Below, one piece after another: positions 6,020 through 14,872 of a stretch of DNA of 50,621 nucleotides. The stretch is from IMG/VR virus record IMGVR_UViG_3300024255_000038, positions 1 through 50,621 of that record, one strand, 5' to 3'. Below the pieces are notes generated by a model. It made no database searches. It was not told the DNA's origin and saw only the letters and a list, made by a program, of their open reading frames with translations. Made by a program: the position numbers and the translations under genes. The DNA is from a virus. Positions within the stretch are counted from its first letter, which is position 1. Each line of letters begins with the position of its first letter.

Positions 6020-6199
6020 TTAACGGCGTAGTGATGGAAGATAGTCCAGAACATGTTGACGAATTTCCATCAATTCGTTAAAGCACTCTTGGTTATGGGC
6101 ACATGATCTAAGGCGATCATCTGCCTTGTGGACAGACTCTACGAACAGGTCCAATCCACGATTCCACTTGGTGTCTTTTGATTCAATGTTCATGGTCAT
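6020..6199 (-). CDS. Hypothetical protein, 59 aa
   Basis: Open frame from ATG 6199 (or ATG 6193, two codons in) to TAA 6020. Contains NRGLDLFVESVHKADDRLRS and two Cys (SCAHNQECFNEL). Charged, helical and soluble. It fills what would otherwise be a gap between two genes. Confidence 0.5.
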   Translation of the reverse strand: MTMNIESKDTKWNRGLDLFVESVHKADDRLRSCAHNQECFNELMEIRQHVLDYLPSLRR

Positions 6200-6220
6200 A
6201 TGTATACTAACGTAATAAGA

Positions 6221-6370
6221 TTAATAGTCAACAGTATACTCATAAGAAATTTCTGGATAGTCATCATATTCTGACTCTAGAAGATCTTCTAGTTCATCCA
6301 TCTCGTCAAATAAGTCTTTACCGTTATCAAGTTGATCTAGGATAATTCTGGGGAGATACATATCACTCAT
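6221..6370 (-). CDS. Very acidic small protein, 49 aa
   Basis: Start ATG 6370 overlaps the upstream stop (ATGAGTGA). The protein is dominated by Asp, Glu and Tyr (FDEMDELEDLLESEYDDY). Highly acidic tiny phage proteins sometimes mimic DNA or bind host enzymes, but nothing here shows that. TAA at 6221. Confidence 0.55.
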   Translation of the reverse strand: MSDMYLPRIILDQLDNGKDLFDEMDELEDLLESEYDDYPEISYEYTVDY

Positions 6371-6542
6371 CGTAGTAATCAATTTGCTCTAGTCGTTTGT
6401 TTTTTTGCTGATTTGGTTTGGAATCTGTATAGTCATCACCCCAACTTGAGGTACGCTTACTATTTCCACGTTGACGCTTTTCACGGAGAGATTTGCCATA
6501 CGAATTGTATTCGTCTCCCCCACGGCGATAAGTTCGTCCCAT
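6363..6542 (-). CDS. Basic small protein, 59 aa
   Basis: ATG 6542 to TGA 6363. N-terminus MGRTYRRGGDEYNSYGKSL, followed by a very basic stretch (REKRQRGNSKR) and QQKNKRLEQ. Possibly nucleic-acid binding. It lies 33 nt downstream of a GATAAATA late promoter and is coupled with the acidic protein that follows. Confidence 0.6.
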   Translation of the reverse strand: MGRTYRRGGDEYNSYGKSLREKRQRGNSKRTSSWGDDYTDSKPNQQKNKRLEQIDYYDE

Positions 6543-6574
6543 TGCTACTAATCTACTTTTAATAAAGGTGCTAG

Positions 6575-6582
6575 TATTTATC
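6575..6582 (-). promoter_or_regulatory. Late promoter GATAAATA
   Basis: Matches the NATAAATA late promoter of T4-like cyanophages on the minus strand, 33 nt before the ATG at 6542. It overlaps the TGA stop of the gene ending at 6581. Confidence 0.65.
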
Positions 6583-6823
6583 AGTCTGCTGTAGCAGAAA
6601 AATGCACATAACTTGACTCGTTTTGTTCAGTCAGGAACTCAGGTGTGGTGTCATCATCATAGGGTGTTTCCTCATTGACAATGATAGACAGTTCATCAAA
6701 GAAGTAACCAACACCACGCAAGAAGTCTGCTGACTTCTCAACAGTATCTTTCAAAAATACCGACTGAAACACTTTAGTTGTTACGGTTCCGTCTTCATCA
6801 ACGGCGGTGAGTGTGAATTGCAT
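6581..6823 (-). CDS. Hypothetical protein, 80 aa
   Basis: The start at 6823 (MQFTLTAVDEDGTVTTKVF) is chosen because the promoter at 6847-6876 would start transcription near 6840; the longer frame to 6904 would begin upstream of it. The C-terminal half is acidic (NEETPYDDDTTPEFLTEQNE). Unknown function. Own host-type promoter, so possibly early despite lying beside late genes. Confidence 0.6.
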   Translation of the reverse strand: MQFTLTAVDEDGTVTTKVFQSVFLKDTVEKSADFLRGVGYFFDELSIIVNEETPYDDDTTPEFLTEQNESSYVHFSATAD

Positions 6824-6837
6824 GTCTGAAATAAGAA

Positions 6838-6866
6838 GACCCCCATAGTATAAAACCATGAGGGTC
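6838..6866 (-). terminator. Terminator-like hairpin interlocked with a promoter
   Basis: Arms GACCCTCAT and ATGGGGGTC around a GGTTTTATACT loop, followed on the minus strand by TTCTTATTT. It would end transcripts of the structural gene at 6897-7376. The loop contains the -10 of the next promoter. Confidence 0.55.
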
Positions 6867-6876
6867 GTTCTGTCAA
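6847..6876 (-). promoter_or_regulatory. Sigma70-type promoter TTGACA-N18-TATACT
   Basis: -35 TTGACA at 6876-6871, 18-bp spacer, -10 TATACT at 6852-6847. Close to perfect host consensus. The predicted start is about 17 nt before the ATG at 6823. Confidence 0.75.
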
Positions 6877-6896
6877 CTATACCAATTAAATTAGTG

Positions 6897-7376
6897 TCAC
6901 CCACCCATGCGGGTTGTTAATCCTTGAGCATGTCCTTCACCACCGATCAAAGTCCATACACTTCCTGCATCAATAGAGACGGTATATCCTGTGCTAATTG
7001 TAATCGGTCCAATACTCATTGCATTAGCAAACTCAGGATCAGTGTTAGTTAATGCTCCTATAGTAAGGTTCTCTTCAATTGTAGCAGCGTTAGTTCTTAC
7101 AATGGATCTCTCGCCTAAAGATGATCCACCACCACCCACAGAGGTCCATCCAGGGTTACCCTGTGAGGCATCTGTAACGTATATCTGTGCAGAATCTTCT
7201 TCGTTATTGAATACAATAGTACCCGTCGCTGGTGATGGAATAGCAGACGTGATTGCTGCCTGATCCGCATACTGAGATAACTTCAGATAAGACCCATTAC
7301 CTGTCAACTGGAGCACCTTAATTAGTGCCTCAGTTGTAGTATCAATATTATTGCCGTTAATCTTTGTTAGTGCCAT
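6897..7376 (-). CDS. Virion structural or fibre-associated protein
   Basis: 159 residues. Starts MALTKINGNNIDTTT, the usual start style of cyanophage fibre proteins, and contains PSPATGTIVFNNEEDSAQIY then GNPGWTSVGGGG, a fibre-type phrase also seen in the protein at 47050-48021. A strong ribosome site (GGAGGAA) precedes the ATG. The C-terminus is Gly/Thr-rich. Follows the giant structural gene and has a late-type octamer 20 nt upstream. Exact place in the virion unknown. Confidence 0.7.
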   Translation of the reverse strand: MALTKINGNNIDTTTEALIKVLQLTGNGSYLKLSQYADQAAITSAIPSPATGTIVFNNEEDSAQIYVTDASQGNPGWTSVGGGGSSLGERSIVRTNAATIEENLTIGALTNTDPEFANAMSIGPITISTGYTVSIDAGSVWTLIGGEGHAQGLTTRMGG

Positions 7377-7395
7377 ATTTCCTCCGTTATATTAC

Positions 7396-7403
7396 TATTT
7401 AGA
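7396..7403 (-). promoter_or_regulatory. Late promoter variant TCTAAATA
   Basis: One mismatch (A to C at position 2) from NATAAATA, 20 nt before the ATG at 7376. The TAA inside it is the stop of the gene ending at 7399. The same NCTAAATA variant occurs at 19505, 28577 and 36402. Confidence 0.55.
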
Positions 7404-10400
7404 TTGGCAACTCTCTAATTTCAACATAATCATTAGTCGTAGGTGCATCGCCTGAGGCAAACACTACGTTAGTACCATTACTGTCTACAGTATAGTTTAC
7501 ATCAGGATGTTGAAGGACACCGTTAATAGTAACGATCAAAGATTTGGAAGTATGAACAACACCAGAATAGGACGTAATCTGATAGTTCAATGTTGAACCA
7601 TCACCTTGTGTTCTCCTTGTGAGATACTTATCAGGGGCAACTCCACCACGTCCATCAACTCTCAGGTCTCCAGTAATACGCTGGGATCCATCTACTTCCA
7701 GTCTATATGTGGTAGAAGCAGCACGACCGAGACCAATATTCTGTGCAGAAGCACCACCATAGGCACCAAATTGGAATACTCCAGTGTTAGTTAGACCAAA
7801 CTTAACCCAAGCACCTTCATAATACATCCAACCTAAATTAGATCCAGGACTCCAGTCAATGTTATAAAGAATGTCACCATCAGAAGGTGCATTATAGTTC
7901 AGAATATTGCTTAGATCAGGTACACCTTGACCAACAGGTGGAGTGCCTGTCTTTAACTCAGGTGCTAGTAATGTAGACTTAAGAACTGTACCATCTTGGT
8001 TGTTATATGTAAGTTTCTTAGCAATAAATTCTTTCTGTGCTGTTAACGTGCCCTGAATCGTTACAGGACCAGAGAAAATAGATTCTAAGTTGTTTGATGC
8101 ACCACCAATAACAGTGAGTTTATCAGTAACAACAACCTCAGAGAATGTCTCAATAGTAGTATTCTCTTCACCAAGAACGTTCAACTGAGCAATATCTTCA
8201 GATGTAATCTGACCCGTAACAGGGTTAATAACTTGGTTACCAATGAATAGGTCACCATTAGAGTTTAGACCCGAATAGAATGCAACTCCTGCCTCTTCTT
8301 TGAGAGACTGTGATAGTCTAATCTGCTCATCAGTTAGTGTCTCAACCTGAGTTTGTGGGAATGCCGTGGAATAGTTACCAGGACCGAAACCAGTATACTC
8401 AAACGTGTGATTACCAGATCTAAGAATAGAGTGACGACGAAGTTCTACGTTAATTGGAACAAGAGCATCATTGTCTGCACTATCTTGAAGGATAGGAATC
8501 TTTCTCGCTTCTTCATCACCAAGACGAGAAGTGAGTGGGATATCTGATAGAGTTTCGTTAATAGAGTTCCAACCAGGAGAAGAACCTGCGACCCAACCAC
8601 TATCATTTAGAAGGAACAATACTGCTTCCTTAGTGATTGATCTCTGATCATCTCTTGCAGGGGTTGGTTGTGCTCCATCAGTACCATATACGAGACCAAT
8701 AGTTTCATTATCGGCAACAGATACTGAAGGTTCAGGATCACTATTAGGATTGTCTCTATCAAAAGCAGGATATACTTCGTTTACGTTCTGAGAGAACGCC
8801 ATATCATCAAAGTTTGATGTAGTTGGTGAAATAGAACCACACAACAAAGTCAGATAGAATATACCATCAGTGACACCACGTTCAAACTTTGATACCTCAG
8901 TGATATCGTAGATATAGTAACACTTATTCAGTTGATATGCAGTGTTGTCAGTATTATATGGTTGAAGTACGAATCCTGCAATAGGTGAACGAGGAAGGGG
9001 TGGATTCTGTTCCTTAGGAATTACATAACGAACACGATATGTTCTGTCAGTAAGGTTTCTAGCGTCAGGAACACGCTTGATAAATGTTGTTGGAGTGAAG
9101 TTTAGATTGTTATATGTTGCAGTGTTATTAACTAGAGTCTGATAGATCTGATTATTAGTTGAGTTGACTGATAAGTACCACCCACCAACTTCATTCGCTA
9201 CACCGTTAATAGTATAAGTATTGGCATCATATTGCAGAGGAGAACCATCACCACCTGCAACGGTTCCAGATACAGCAGGACCGAATGGATTGATCTCTGC
9301 TGCTTGAATAGATGGCGAAGTTGCACCAGAAGCAATCAATAGGCAGTAAAGTTTATCAGGTACAGCAGCAGCACCGATACCATCTTGTCTGGCACCAATA
9401 ACATAACCTTGGACCTTATTCGGTGGGGGTGCATTAACATTAGTATATCCGTAGATATACAATCTGGAACCAAGTGTGCCACCTTGACCAGCAAGAGCGT
9501 TGTTAATATCTTTGGTTCTCTTAATATCAATGTTAGTCCAGTTTGCAGAGATCTCATCAACATCTGACAAGGACTTGGGAGGAATAATATGAGTAATCGT
9601 ACCCGCTTTATCCTTGGTAAATGATGCTCTCTTGAATCCTTTTGATCTTAAAGCGGTGTTTCCAAAGTTACTATTACTGTTAGTAATAGACATGTCAGCG
9701 CCTTGATAACCAGCGAAGTGGTCAGCATATCCAACCGCGAACACAGAAACAACCTGAACAAATGAGTCATTGGAGCACATAACATGTGTACTTCTCCAAC
9801 CTTTCTTATATTCAGCGAAACCATCTAGGTGAGCACCAGGACCACCCTCGTCATAGTTTCCTGTCGTAGAGTTATATTTAACAAACGCTCTATCATCTTT
9901 TTGAAGACTCAACCCAGTGAACTGGGCAACAACCATGGACTTAAATCCTGTTGCCTTAGCACCATCAGCGTGCATACCACACATGCCCCAAGTGGATCTT
10001 AGGGACAGGTTGAAGATATATGGAGAAGCAGAGTCTACAGTATCAATTTCAACTTTAACAACAATATTAGAACCGATAGCATTACCACTAGGTTCTTCTG
10101 CTAATTGATATGTAAAGACATTACCTGATGCTGAAGTTACAGCAAATGATCCGTTATAGTTTTGTGCATCTAGGTCTGTTTGTGGTCCAGTAGATCCAGT
10201 GACACCAGAAATGTTAACGTTAACGCCGACAGAAAATCCGTGGTTCTTTGGGTTTCCTTGCTCATCAACAGTAATTGCTGTAGCAGTGTTGCCATTGCGT
10301 GTAATTTGGAGAACTCTAAATTCATCTGAAATTGGTCCAACAATACGATTTTCTTCTACTCTTGCCTGAATCTGGTCAGTTGCAGGATCACCAGAAGTAT

Positions 10401-11193
10401 CGGGAATAGTAGCAAAACCACGAGATACTTTCTGATAGTAAATATCAAGGTCAGTTCTTTCTAGCAGGTTAGGGATAGAAGAACCAGTAATCTCTGAAGA
10501 GTTCTCTACAGTTCCAAGATTATTAATTAGTTGACTTAAAGTATTAGTACCATCAGCAAACTCAAATGCTGTTAGTTTATGGTGAGAGTATGATGGTGGG
10601 ATCAGTTCAGAATCATCTGGTTTGAAATATACACCACTTGAATCACCATCAAAGAATGAGAACTGCCAGAAGTAACAACCACCAGTAACACGGAAAACAG
10701 CAGTCTTAGAAGGAACTTGATCCTCTGTGTTAATACCTTTAGCAGGATAAGTTGTAGGATATGGAACGTACTTAGGAATGATTTTCGTTCTTCTAAGGTC
10801 CATACCGACCAAAGAACAACCTCTAGGTACGATTACACCACCTTCAACGGAGTTAAATTTATATAATACATTATTGGGAGAAGTAATATCCATATTGGAA
10901 TTACTATCCAATGGTGGGATATTAGTGTATAGAATCTCACCAGGACGATTATCAATAATATACTCAGAAGGATAGAGCATGATACTGAAGGCATCAAACT
11001 CGTCATTAGACAAACCCACTCTATACGAAAATCTTGCTACTTCAAGAAACGCACGTTGCAGGGATTTGAATGGTCGGAGGGAAGAGTTTCCTCTGTTATC
11101 AATATCATCACTCGCATCAAAGTCATCGGGGTTGACATAAATGATACGACCCGTACGGGACGTGATAATATTCTTAAGACGAGTAAGTGCCAT
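7399..11193 (-). CDS. Large virion structural protein (tail fibre or baseplate-associated)
   Basis: 1264 residues. The N-terminus MALTRLKNIITSRTGRIIYV is characteristic of a long cyanophage structural protein. The middle (about 390-550) has short Gly/Asn-rich strands (STWGMCGMHADGAKA, AVGYADHFAGYQGADMS) suggesting a beta-helix. The C-terminal 80 residues (TINGVLQHPDVNYTV and NDYVEIRELPI) match a domain common at the ends of cyanophage fibre proteins. Late promoter AATAAATA lies 25 nt upstream. Role in host attachment or baseplate periphery is inferred. Confidence 0.8.
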   Translation of the reverse strand: MALTRLKNIITSRTGRIIYVNPDDFDASDDIDNRGNSSLRPFKSLQRAFLEVARFSYRVGLSNDEFDAFSIMLYPSEYIIDNRPGEILYTNIPPLDSNSNMDITSPNNVLYKFNSVEGGVIVPRGCSLVGMDLRRTKIIPKYVPYPTTYPAKGINTEDQVPSKTAVFRVTGGCYFWQFSFFDGDSSGVYFKPDDSELIPPSYSHHKLTAFEFADGTNTLSQLINNLGTVENSSEITGSSIPNLLERTDLDIYYQKVSRGFATIPDTSGDPATDQIQARVEENRIVGPISDEFRVLQITRNGNTATAITVDEQGNPKNHGFSVGVNVNISGVTGSTGPQTDLDAQNYNGSFAVTSASGNVFTYQLAEEPSGNAIGSNIVVKVEIDTVDSASPYIFNLSLRSTWGMCGMHADGAKATGFKSMVVAQFTGLSLQKDDRAFVKYNSTTGNYDEGGPGAHLDGFAEYKKGWRSTHVMCSNDSFVQVVSVFAVGYADHFAGYQGADMSITNSNSNFGNTALRSKGFKRASFTKDKAGTITHIIPPKSLSDVDEISANWTNIDIKRTKDINNALAGQGGTLGSRLYIYGYTNVNAPPPNKVQGYVIGARQDGIGAAAVPDKLYCLLIASGATSPSIQAAEINPFGPAVSGTVAGGDGSPLQYDANTYTINGVANEVGGWYLSVNSTNNQIYQTLVNNTATYNNLNFTPTTFIKRVPDARNLTDRTYRVRYVIPKEQNPPLPRSPIAGFVLQPYNTDNTAYQLNKCYYIYDITEVSKFERGVTDGIFYLTLLCGSISPTTSNFDDMAFSQNVNEVYPAFDRDNPNSDPEPSVSVADNETIGLVYGTDGAQPTPARDDQRSITKEAVLFLLNDSGWVAGSSPGWNSINETLSDIPLTSRLGDEEARKIPILQDSADNDALVPINVELRRHSILRSGNHTFEYTGFGPGNYSTAFPQTQVETLTDEQIRLSQSLKEEAGVAFYSGLNSNGDLFIGNQVINPVTGQITSEDIAQLNVLGEENTTIETFSEVVVTDKLTVIGGASNNLESIFSGPVTIQGTLTAQKEFIAKKLTYNNQDGTVLKSTLLAPELKTGTPPVGQGVPDLSNILNYNAPSDGDILYNIDWSPGSNLGWMYYEGAWVKFGLTNTGVFQFGAYGGASAQNIGLGRAASTTYRLEVDGSQRITGDLRVDGRGGVAPDKYLTRRTQGDGSTLNYQITSYSGVVHTSKSLIVTINGVLQHPDVNYTVDSNGTNVVFASGDAPTTNDYVEIRELPI

Positions 11194-11217
11194 CTTTTAG
11201 ACTAGATCCTATGGAGT

Positions 11218-11225
11218 TATTTATT
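11218..11225 (-). promoter_or_regulatory. Late promoter AATAAATA
   Basis: Minus-strand NATAAATA, 25 nt before the ATG at 11193, in a 51-nt intergenic space. Confidence 0.75.
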
Positions 11226-11244
11226 GATAATATATTGTTGGGGA

Positions 11245-12735
11245 TCAATCTCCGCCGTCGTCACCGCCGCCGCCATCTTCAAGTCCAGTCTGATAATCAG
11301 ACGAACGCTGATACAATGCAGTTACAACTTCATTTACAGTATCTTGGAAAGCATCAAAAACAAAATTACAGCGACCATTAGTACATTCAACTTGAATAGA
11401 TTGACCAGGACCAATGATAATTCCAGTCTGTCTTTCAGTTGTTTCTTGTGCAATTGCGTCTGCTCTTACAATGAAGTCATCAGCAGGGGAACTAAGAACA
11501 CTATTAATAGTTGCAGTTGCTTTAGAAACTGATACCTGTCTTGGCGATTCAAAGAAAGTATCAGTACCTGCCCATGCAGCAGAACCAGGACCGTTAGCAA
11601 CATATAGTTTACTATTCACTTTATCCCATTCTAAGATAGTGCCATAACTATCACCAGCAATAGCATCAACTGCGTATGTTACATCGCGATAGATAAACGC
11701 ATCAGTGATGACCCACAGATCTGGAGTTTGTAGATACTCATCTTTCTGAGTATAAACATAAATCTCATTGAAAGTATATGTGTCAGAGAATACAAAATAC
11801 TGAGAATCATCTACATAAGTTGCATCTGCTTGATCATATGGGTAGAAGTTTGAGATAAGTTCTGCACCAGTTAGATTATACTGAACGAAAGCACCTGCTT
11901 GTCCAGGTGTTCCACTTACAGTCTTACCAGTTACAAACTCATCACCACTATTGTTACTTCCTCCATTAGTATCAGAGAACTCAAGGATCTTGCCAGTCAT
12001 GCTAGCATTAGCAACATCAAACTTATAGACACGATCAGTCAATAGTTCGGGTTGAATCTGATTTTGCAGACGGAATACAGCACCACCAGCACCATCGTTG
12101 AATACAAATCTGTTGGCAGCAGTAGCAATACCACCAGTAGAAACAGTACCTGAAGTAGTAGAAGAACCACCAGTTAGTACATCACCTTCAGCGAAAGTGC
12201 CTCCAGTAATATCACCAATCCAGAGAACTGCGTCGTCATTTGAACCAGGAACGTTCTCATATACAACACCACTAACACCACCACCATTACTAACAGTCTC
12301 ACCGTTAGCATAGTCTGGATTAATAGATGAACCAGTATCAGCAACGTTTTCTAGTGTGAATGCAATCAGTGACTTATAACGTACTTCATATGTTGTAGTA
12401 ACAGGATCAGCAACATCCAGAAGATATGCACATTTTTCTCCATCACTACTGACGAATTTTGTGCCTGGAATTGCATCAGCGAGAGGGATAGAAGCAGAGA
12501 GAGTCCACTTCACATTACTAATCAAATCTCCTCTATGTAAGAGATATGTATTAGCATCAAGAGTCAGTTCTTGATCCCAACGATTCAATTTAATGTTATA
12601 AGTATCTGCACCAGTACCATCACAGTTTACAAACACTGTGCCAGTGGTGCTACTCAATACATCATTCTTGAATAATGTTGTAAAAGTACCTGATGAAGGT
12701 TTAATATTGGCGAGAGCGCCTGTATTCGTTGCCAT
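11245..12735 (-). CDS. Virion structural protein, fibre-like
   Basis: 496 residues. N-terminus MATNTGALANIKPSSGTFTT. Gly/Ser/Thr-rich beta-type composition, with the repeated phrase GETVSNGGGVSGVVYE then GDVLTGGSSTTSGTVS, typical of phage fibre connectors. The C-terminus is a low-complexity acidic tail of Gly and Asp (DGGGGDDGGD). Follows the 438-aa repeat protein after 6 nt and is probably on its late transcript. Confidence 0.75.
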   Translation of the reverse strand: MATNTGALANIKPSSGTFTTLFKNDVLSSTTGTVFVNCDGTGADTYNIKLNRWDQELTLDANTYLLHRGDLISNVKWTLSASIPLADAIPGTKFVSSDGEKCAYLLDVADPVTTTYEVRYKSLIAFTLENVADTGSSINPDYANGETVSNGGGVSGVVYENVPGSNDDAVLWIGDITGGTFAEGDVLTGGSSTTSGTVSTGGIATAANRFVFNDGAGGAVFRLQNQIQPELLTDRVYKFDVANASMTGKILEFSDTNGGSNNSGDEFVTGKTVSGTPGQAGAFVQYNLTGAELISNFYPYDQADATYVDDSQYFVFSDTYTFNEIYVYTQKDEYLQTPDLWVITDAFIYRDVTYAVDAIAGDSYGTILEWDKVNSKLYVANGPGSAAWAGTDTFFESPRQVSVSKATATINSVLSSPADDFIVRADAIAQETTERQTGIIIGPGQSIQVECTNGRCNFVFDAFQDTVNEVVTALYQRSSDYQTGLEDGGGGDDGGD

Positions 12736-12741
12736 TGGTTA

Positions 12742-14058
12742 TTAAATCTGTGAGAGGTAAAGTTGTTGTTGACGAACACGAGAAGTTAATCTCTGAGCAC
12801 CAATACCAGCACCAAATTGTACGTCGTCTAGTGTTACGTTGTCAGTTGACAGAAGAGTAGCATCAGAATCTGGGAACTTAATTGTACGAGATTGACTAAT
12901 GTTTGTAAGATCTAGTGTGATCTTACGTTGCTCACTAATATCATCTACTAGAACTACTCTATTTAGTTGCTTATTAGAAAGTTTTTGCGAAGCATTTGTG
13001 GAAACAATCTCAGAAGAACCTGTTGACTGATTAAGATTAGCAGCAGGGAACTGGAAAGCGTTATTTAGATTGGCAGTTTGGTTGTCTAGAGTTAGACGAA
13101 CACGTTTAGCAGCATCAACACCATCAGCAAGAATTAGATCCTTAATTACTTTGTTACTCATTGTCTGAGTAGCATCTGTTCCTGTAACAGTAATTGACAA
13201 GTTAGGGAACGTAACTGTACGATCAGCATCCAATGATGCAGTGTCAAATGTTACTGCTGGAGCATTAGTATCTGTAGTTGATGCAAACTTAGCATCAATA
13301 AAAGTTTTAGATGATAGTTTTTGGAAAGAAACATCATCAATCAATTCACTAGTGACGATGGAGATTCCAGGATCAGGTAGTTGATACGTTTTAGTACCAG
13401 TTACCGTGTTATCCCAATCAAAAGTAAATCTAGCATTCTTTTCATTATTACCAACACCATCACGGATAGTGAAACGTTGGTCTTCAATGATAATATCTTT
13501 GTTGGTGATTAACTGGTTGGTGTCATCACCAAGAACAACAGTACCACCACCCGTGACAATTTCTGGAAGAGTAAATACTCGGATACCCGAAGTATTACCA
13601 ATGTTACCTACTTCAAATCTTGCCTTTCTCGTATTGTCACTGTTATCGTACAGGACAAATTTAGAGTCATCAAGCAATAGTTGACCAGTAACTTCTACTC
13701 TACCTGCACCTTTAGGCGAGATAATAATATTTGAGTTAGTAGCAGTATCATCAGCAACTGTGATCAGGTTAGTAGATGATCCGTCAGTATTTGAGAGTCT
13801 AGAAAAATAAAATCCCCCAGATCCATATGCAATACCCATCTGATCGTACGCATTTTGGTACAATCCAGTGTCGCGATCTAGGTCAAAACATAAACCAGGT
13901 GCTGCTTTAGTTCCAGACGCGACAGTCTTAAACAGTTGGTTTACTTTTGACTTTCGGTTAGGAATTAGTGGGTCTGATACGACAACGGGGAGAATTGCTT
14001 CTCCCGACAAATTAGCGTCATCAATTCCATCTAACTGTGAGATTTTCTTAGTTGCCAC
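12742..14058 (-). CDS. Repetitive virion structural protein
   Basis: 438 residues. After an N-terminal domain (MATKKISQLDGIDDANLSGE) there are about five degenerate repeats of roughly 60-70 residues. Each has a KARF/KNARFTF/KRVRLTL/RKITLDL strand, a TYQLP/TVTFP/TIKFP turn and a NQLITNK/TQTMSNK/SQKLSNK element. This is a fibre-type architecture. Served by a perfect TATAAATA late promoter 25 nt upstream. Similar proteins are found in cyanophage virions; location in the particle is not shown here. Confidence 0.75.
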   Translation of the reverse strand: MATKKISQLDGIDDANLSGEAILPVVVSDPLIPNRKSKVNQLFKTVASGTKAAPGLCFDLDRDTGLYQNAYDQMGIAYGSGGFYFSRLSNTDGSSTNLITVADDTATNSNIIISPKGAGRVEVTGQLLLDDSKFVLYDNSDNTRKARFEVGNIGNTSGIRVFTLPEIVTGGGTVVLGDDTNQLITNKDIIIEDQRFTIRDGVGNNEKNARFTFDWDNTVTGTKTYQLPDPGISIVTSELIDDVSFQKLSSKTFIDAKFASTTDTNAPAVTFDTASLDADRTVTFPNLSITVTGTDATQTMSNKVIKDLILADGVDAAKRVRLTLDNQTANLNNAFQFPAANLNQSTGSSEIVSTNASQKLSNKQLNRVVLVDDISEQRKITLDLTNISQSRTIKFPDSDATLLSTDNVTLDDVQFGAGIGAQRLTSRVRQQQLYLSQI

Positions 14059-14081
14059 AGACTCAATATCTTGCTACAAAT

Positions 14082-14207
14082 TTATTTATACGATCTGGGA
14101 TATACCATGTTGTACTTCATGAATCCCCGTAGTCTACGAATAGGATCCCAAGGTACTCCAAGTGAAATACAACATTCACGATAACTTTCCCATTCAGTCA
14201 AGGGCAT
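14082..14207 (-). CDS. Small protein, 41 aa, whose end forms a late promoter
   Basis: ATG 14207 overlaps the upstream gene by 14 nt and the frame ends SYK-stop at 14082. The protein (MPLTEWESYRECCISLGVPW then DPIRRLRGFMKY) is basic at the C-terminus. Its last three codons are the TATAAATA of the next gene's promoter. No family recognised. Confidence 0.55.
   Translation of the reverse strand: MPLTEWESYRECCISLGVPWDPIRRLRGFMKYNMVYPRSYK
14083..14090 (-). promoter_or_regulatory. Late promoter TATAAATA
   Basis: Perfect T4 late promoter on the minus strand, 25 nt before the ATG at 14058. It is made of the last codons of the upstream gene: TCG TAT AAA TAA. Confidence 0.85.
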
Positions 14208-14427
14208 CAAGATTACCATGACGAGCAGGTTGGATAAAACCATCCAACAAATCAGTAACTTTATTTGCTTTTTGCATTTGCTCCTGATGATATTTAGACC
14301 AATCTTCAATAGAGTCTTTTAGATCCAAATAAAATTCAGATGAAGTGACATCTTGATCAGTCAAGTAATCATCAACAACAGATTGAAGACGTTCTTTACG
14401 CTGCTCTGCATAACTTTTCAGTTTCAT
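14194..14427 (-). CDS. Hypothetical helical protein, 77 aa
   Basis: MKLKSYAEQRKERLQSVVDD start at 14427 overlaps the upstream stop by 4 nt. The whole chain is charged and helical, with heptad-like spacing (DLKDSIEDWSKYHQEQMQK). Possibly a small structural or assembly helper, judging from the surrounding late genes. Not recognised further. Confidence 0.6.
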   Translation of the reverse strand: MKLKSYAEQRKERLQSVVDDYLTDQDVTSSEFYLDLKDSIEDWSKYHQEQMQKANKVTDLLDGFIQPARHGNLDALD

Positions 14428-14639
14428 TGTTCGTACTCTTTCTTTGTTTTGAAGTAAAGTTTGTAGTAAGGTTTCTTCATTTGATCAAGTGTGTTCATGT
14501 CTTCCTCAAACCCCATGTATTTACAGAGTTGATAAGACCCTTCTAACTCACTGATCAATCTTAGTATATTGGCAGGATGTCTGTCAAGTCCACCAAAGTC
14601 GTATTTACTTAGACCCTGTGTCATATCCAGCGGCATCAT
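14424..14639 (-). CDS. Hypothetical protein, 71 aa
   Basis: MMPLDMTQGLSKYDFGG start at 14639 overlaps the upstream frame by 35 nt. Contains GLDRHPANILRLISELEGSY and a C-terminal KKPYYKLYFKTKKEYEQ basic region. Part of a string of six small overlapping genes that precede the fibre genes. Unknown function. Confidence 0.55.
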   Translation of the reverse strand: MMPLDMTQGLSKYDFGGLDRHPANILRLISELEGSYQLCKYMGFEEDMNTLDQMKKPYYKLYFKTKKEYEQ

Positions 14640-14763
14640 CTTGCTCCTTCATACTAGCACGTCTTTGTGTATCATGCAACTTCTTCAATGCTTCAATAGT
14701 TTCAGGTGTTTCTTCCCATTCCCATTGTTGAGCATGCTTGTTCTTGAATGATTTCTTTCCCAT
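14605..14763 (-). CDS. Hypothetical protein, 52 aa
   Basis: ATG 14763 (MGKKSFKNKHAQQWEWEETP) to TAA 14605. Basic start followed by a helical charged middle (TIEALKKLHDTQRRASMKEQ). Too short for confident classification. Position 4 nt after the upstream stop supports it. Confidence 0.5.
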   Translation of the reverse strand: MGKKSFKNKHAQQWEWEETPETIEALKKLHDTQRRASMKEQDDAAGYDTGSK

Positions 14764-14767
14764 GGTC

Positions 14768-14872
14768 TCAGGTGTGCTTTACTACAAGTGATTTCAATTC
14801 TTTTGCTGTGAGTTTATCCAACCGCTCTGTGAAGTAATCCAGTAGCAATTGTTTATATTCTTTCTTAGTCAT
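14768..14872 (-). CDS. Tiny helical protein, 34 aa
   Basis: ATG 14872 (MTKKEYKQLLLDYFTERL) to TGA 14768, overlapping the upstream gene's stop by 8 nt. It fits exactly between its neighbours. Unknown function. Confidence 0.45.
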   Translation of the reverse strand: MTKKEYKQLLLDYFTERLDKLTAKELKSLVVKHT

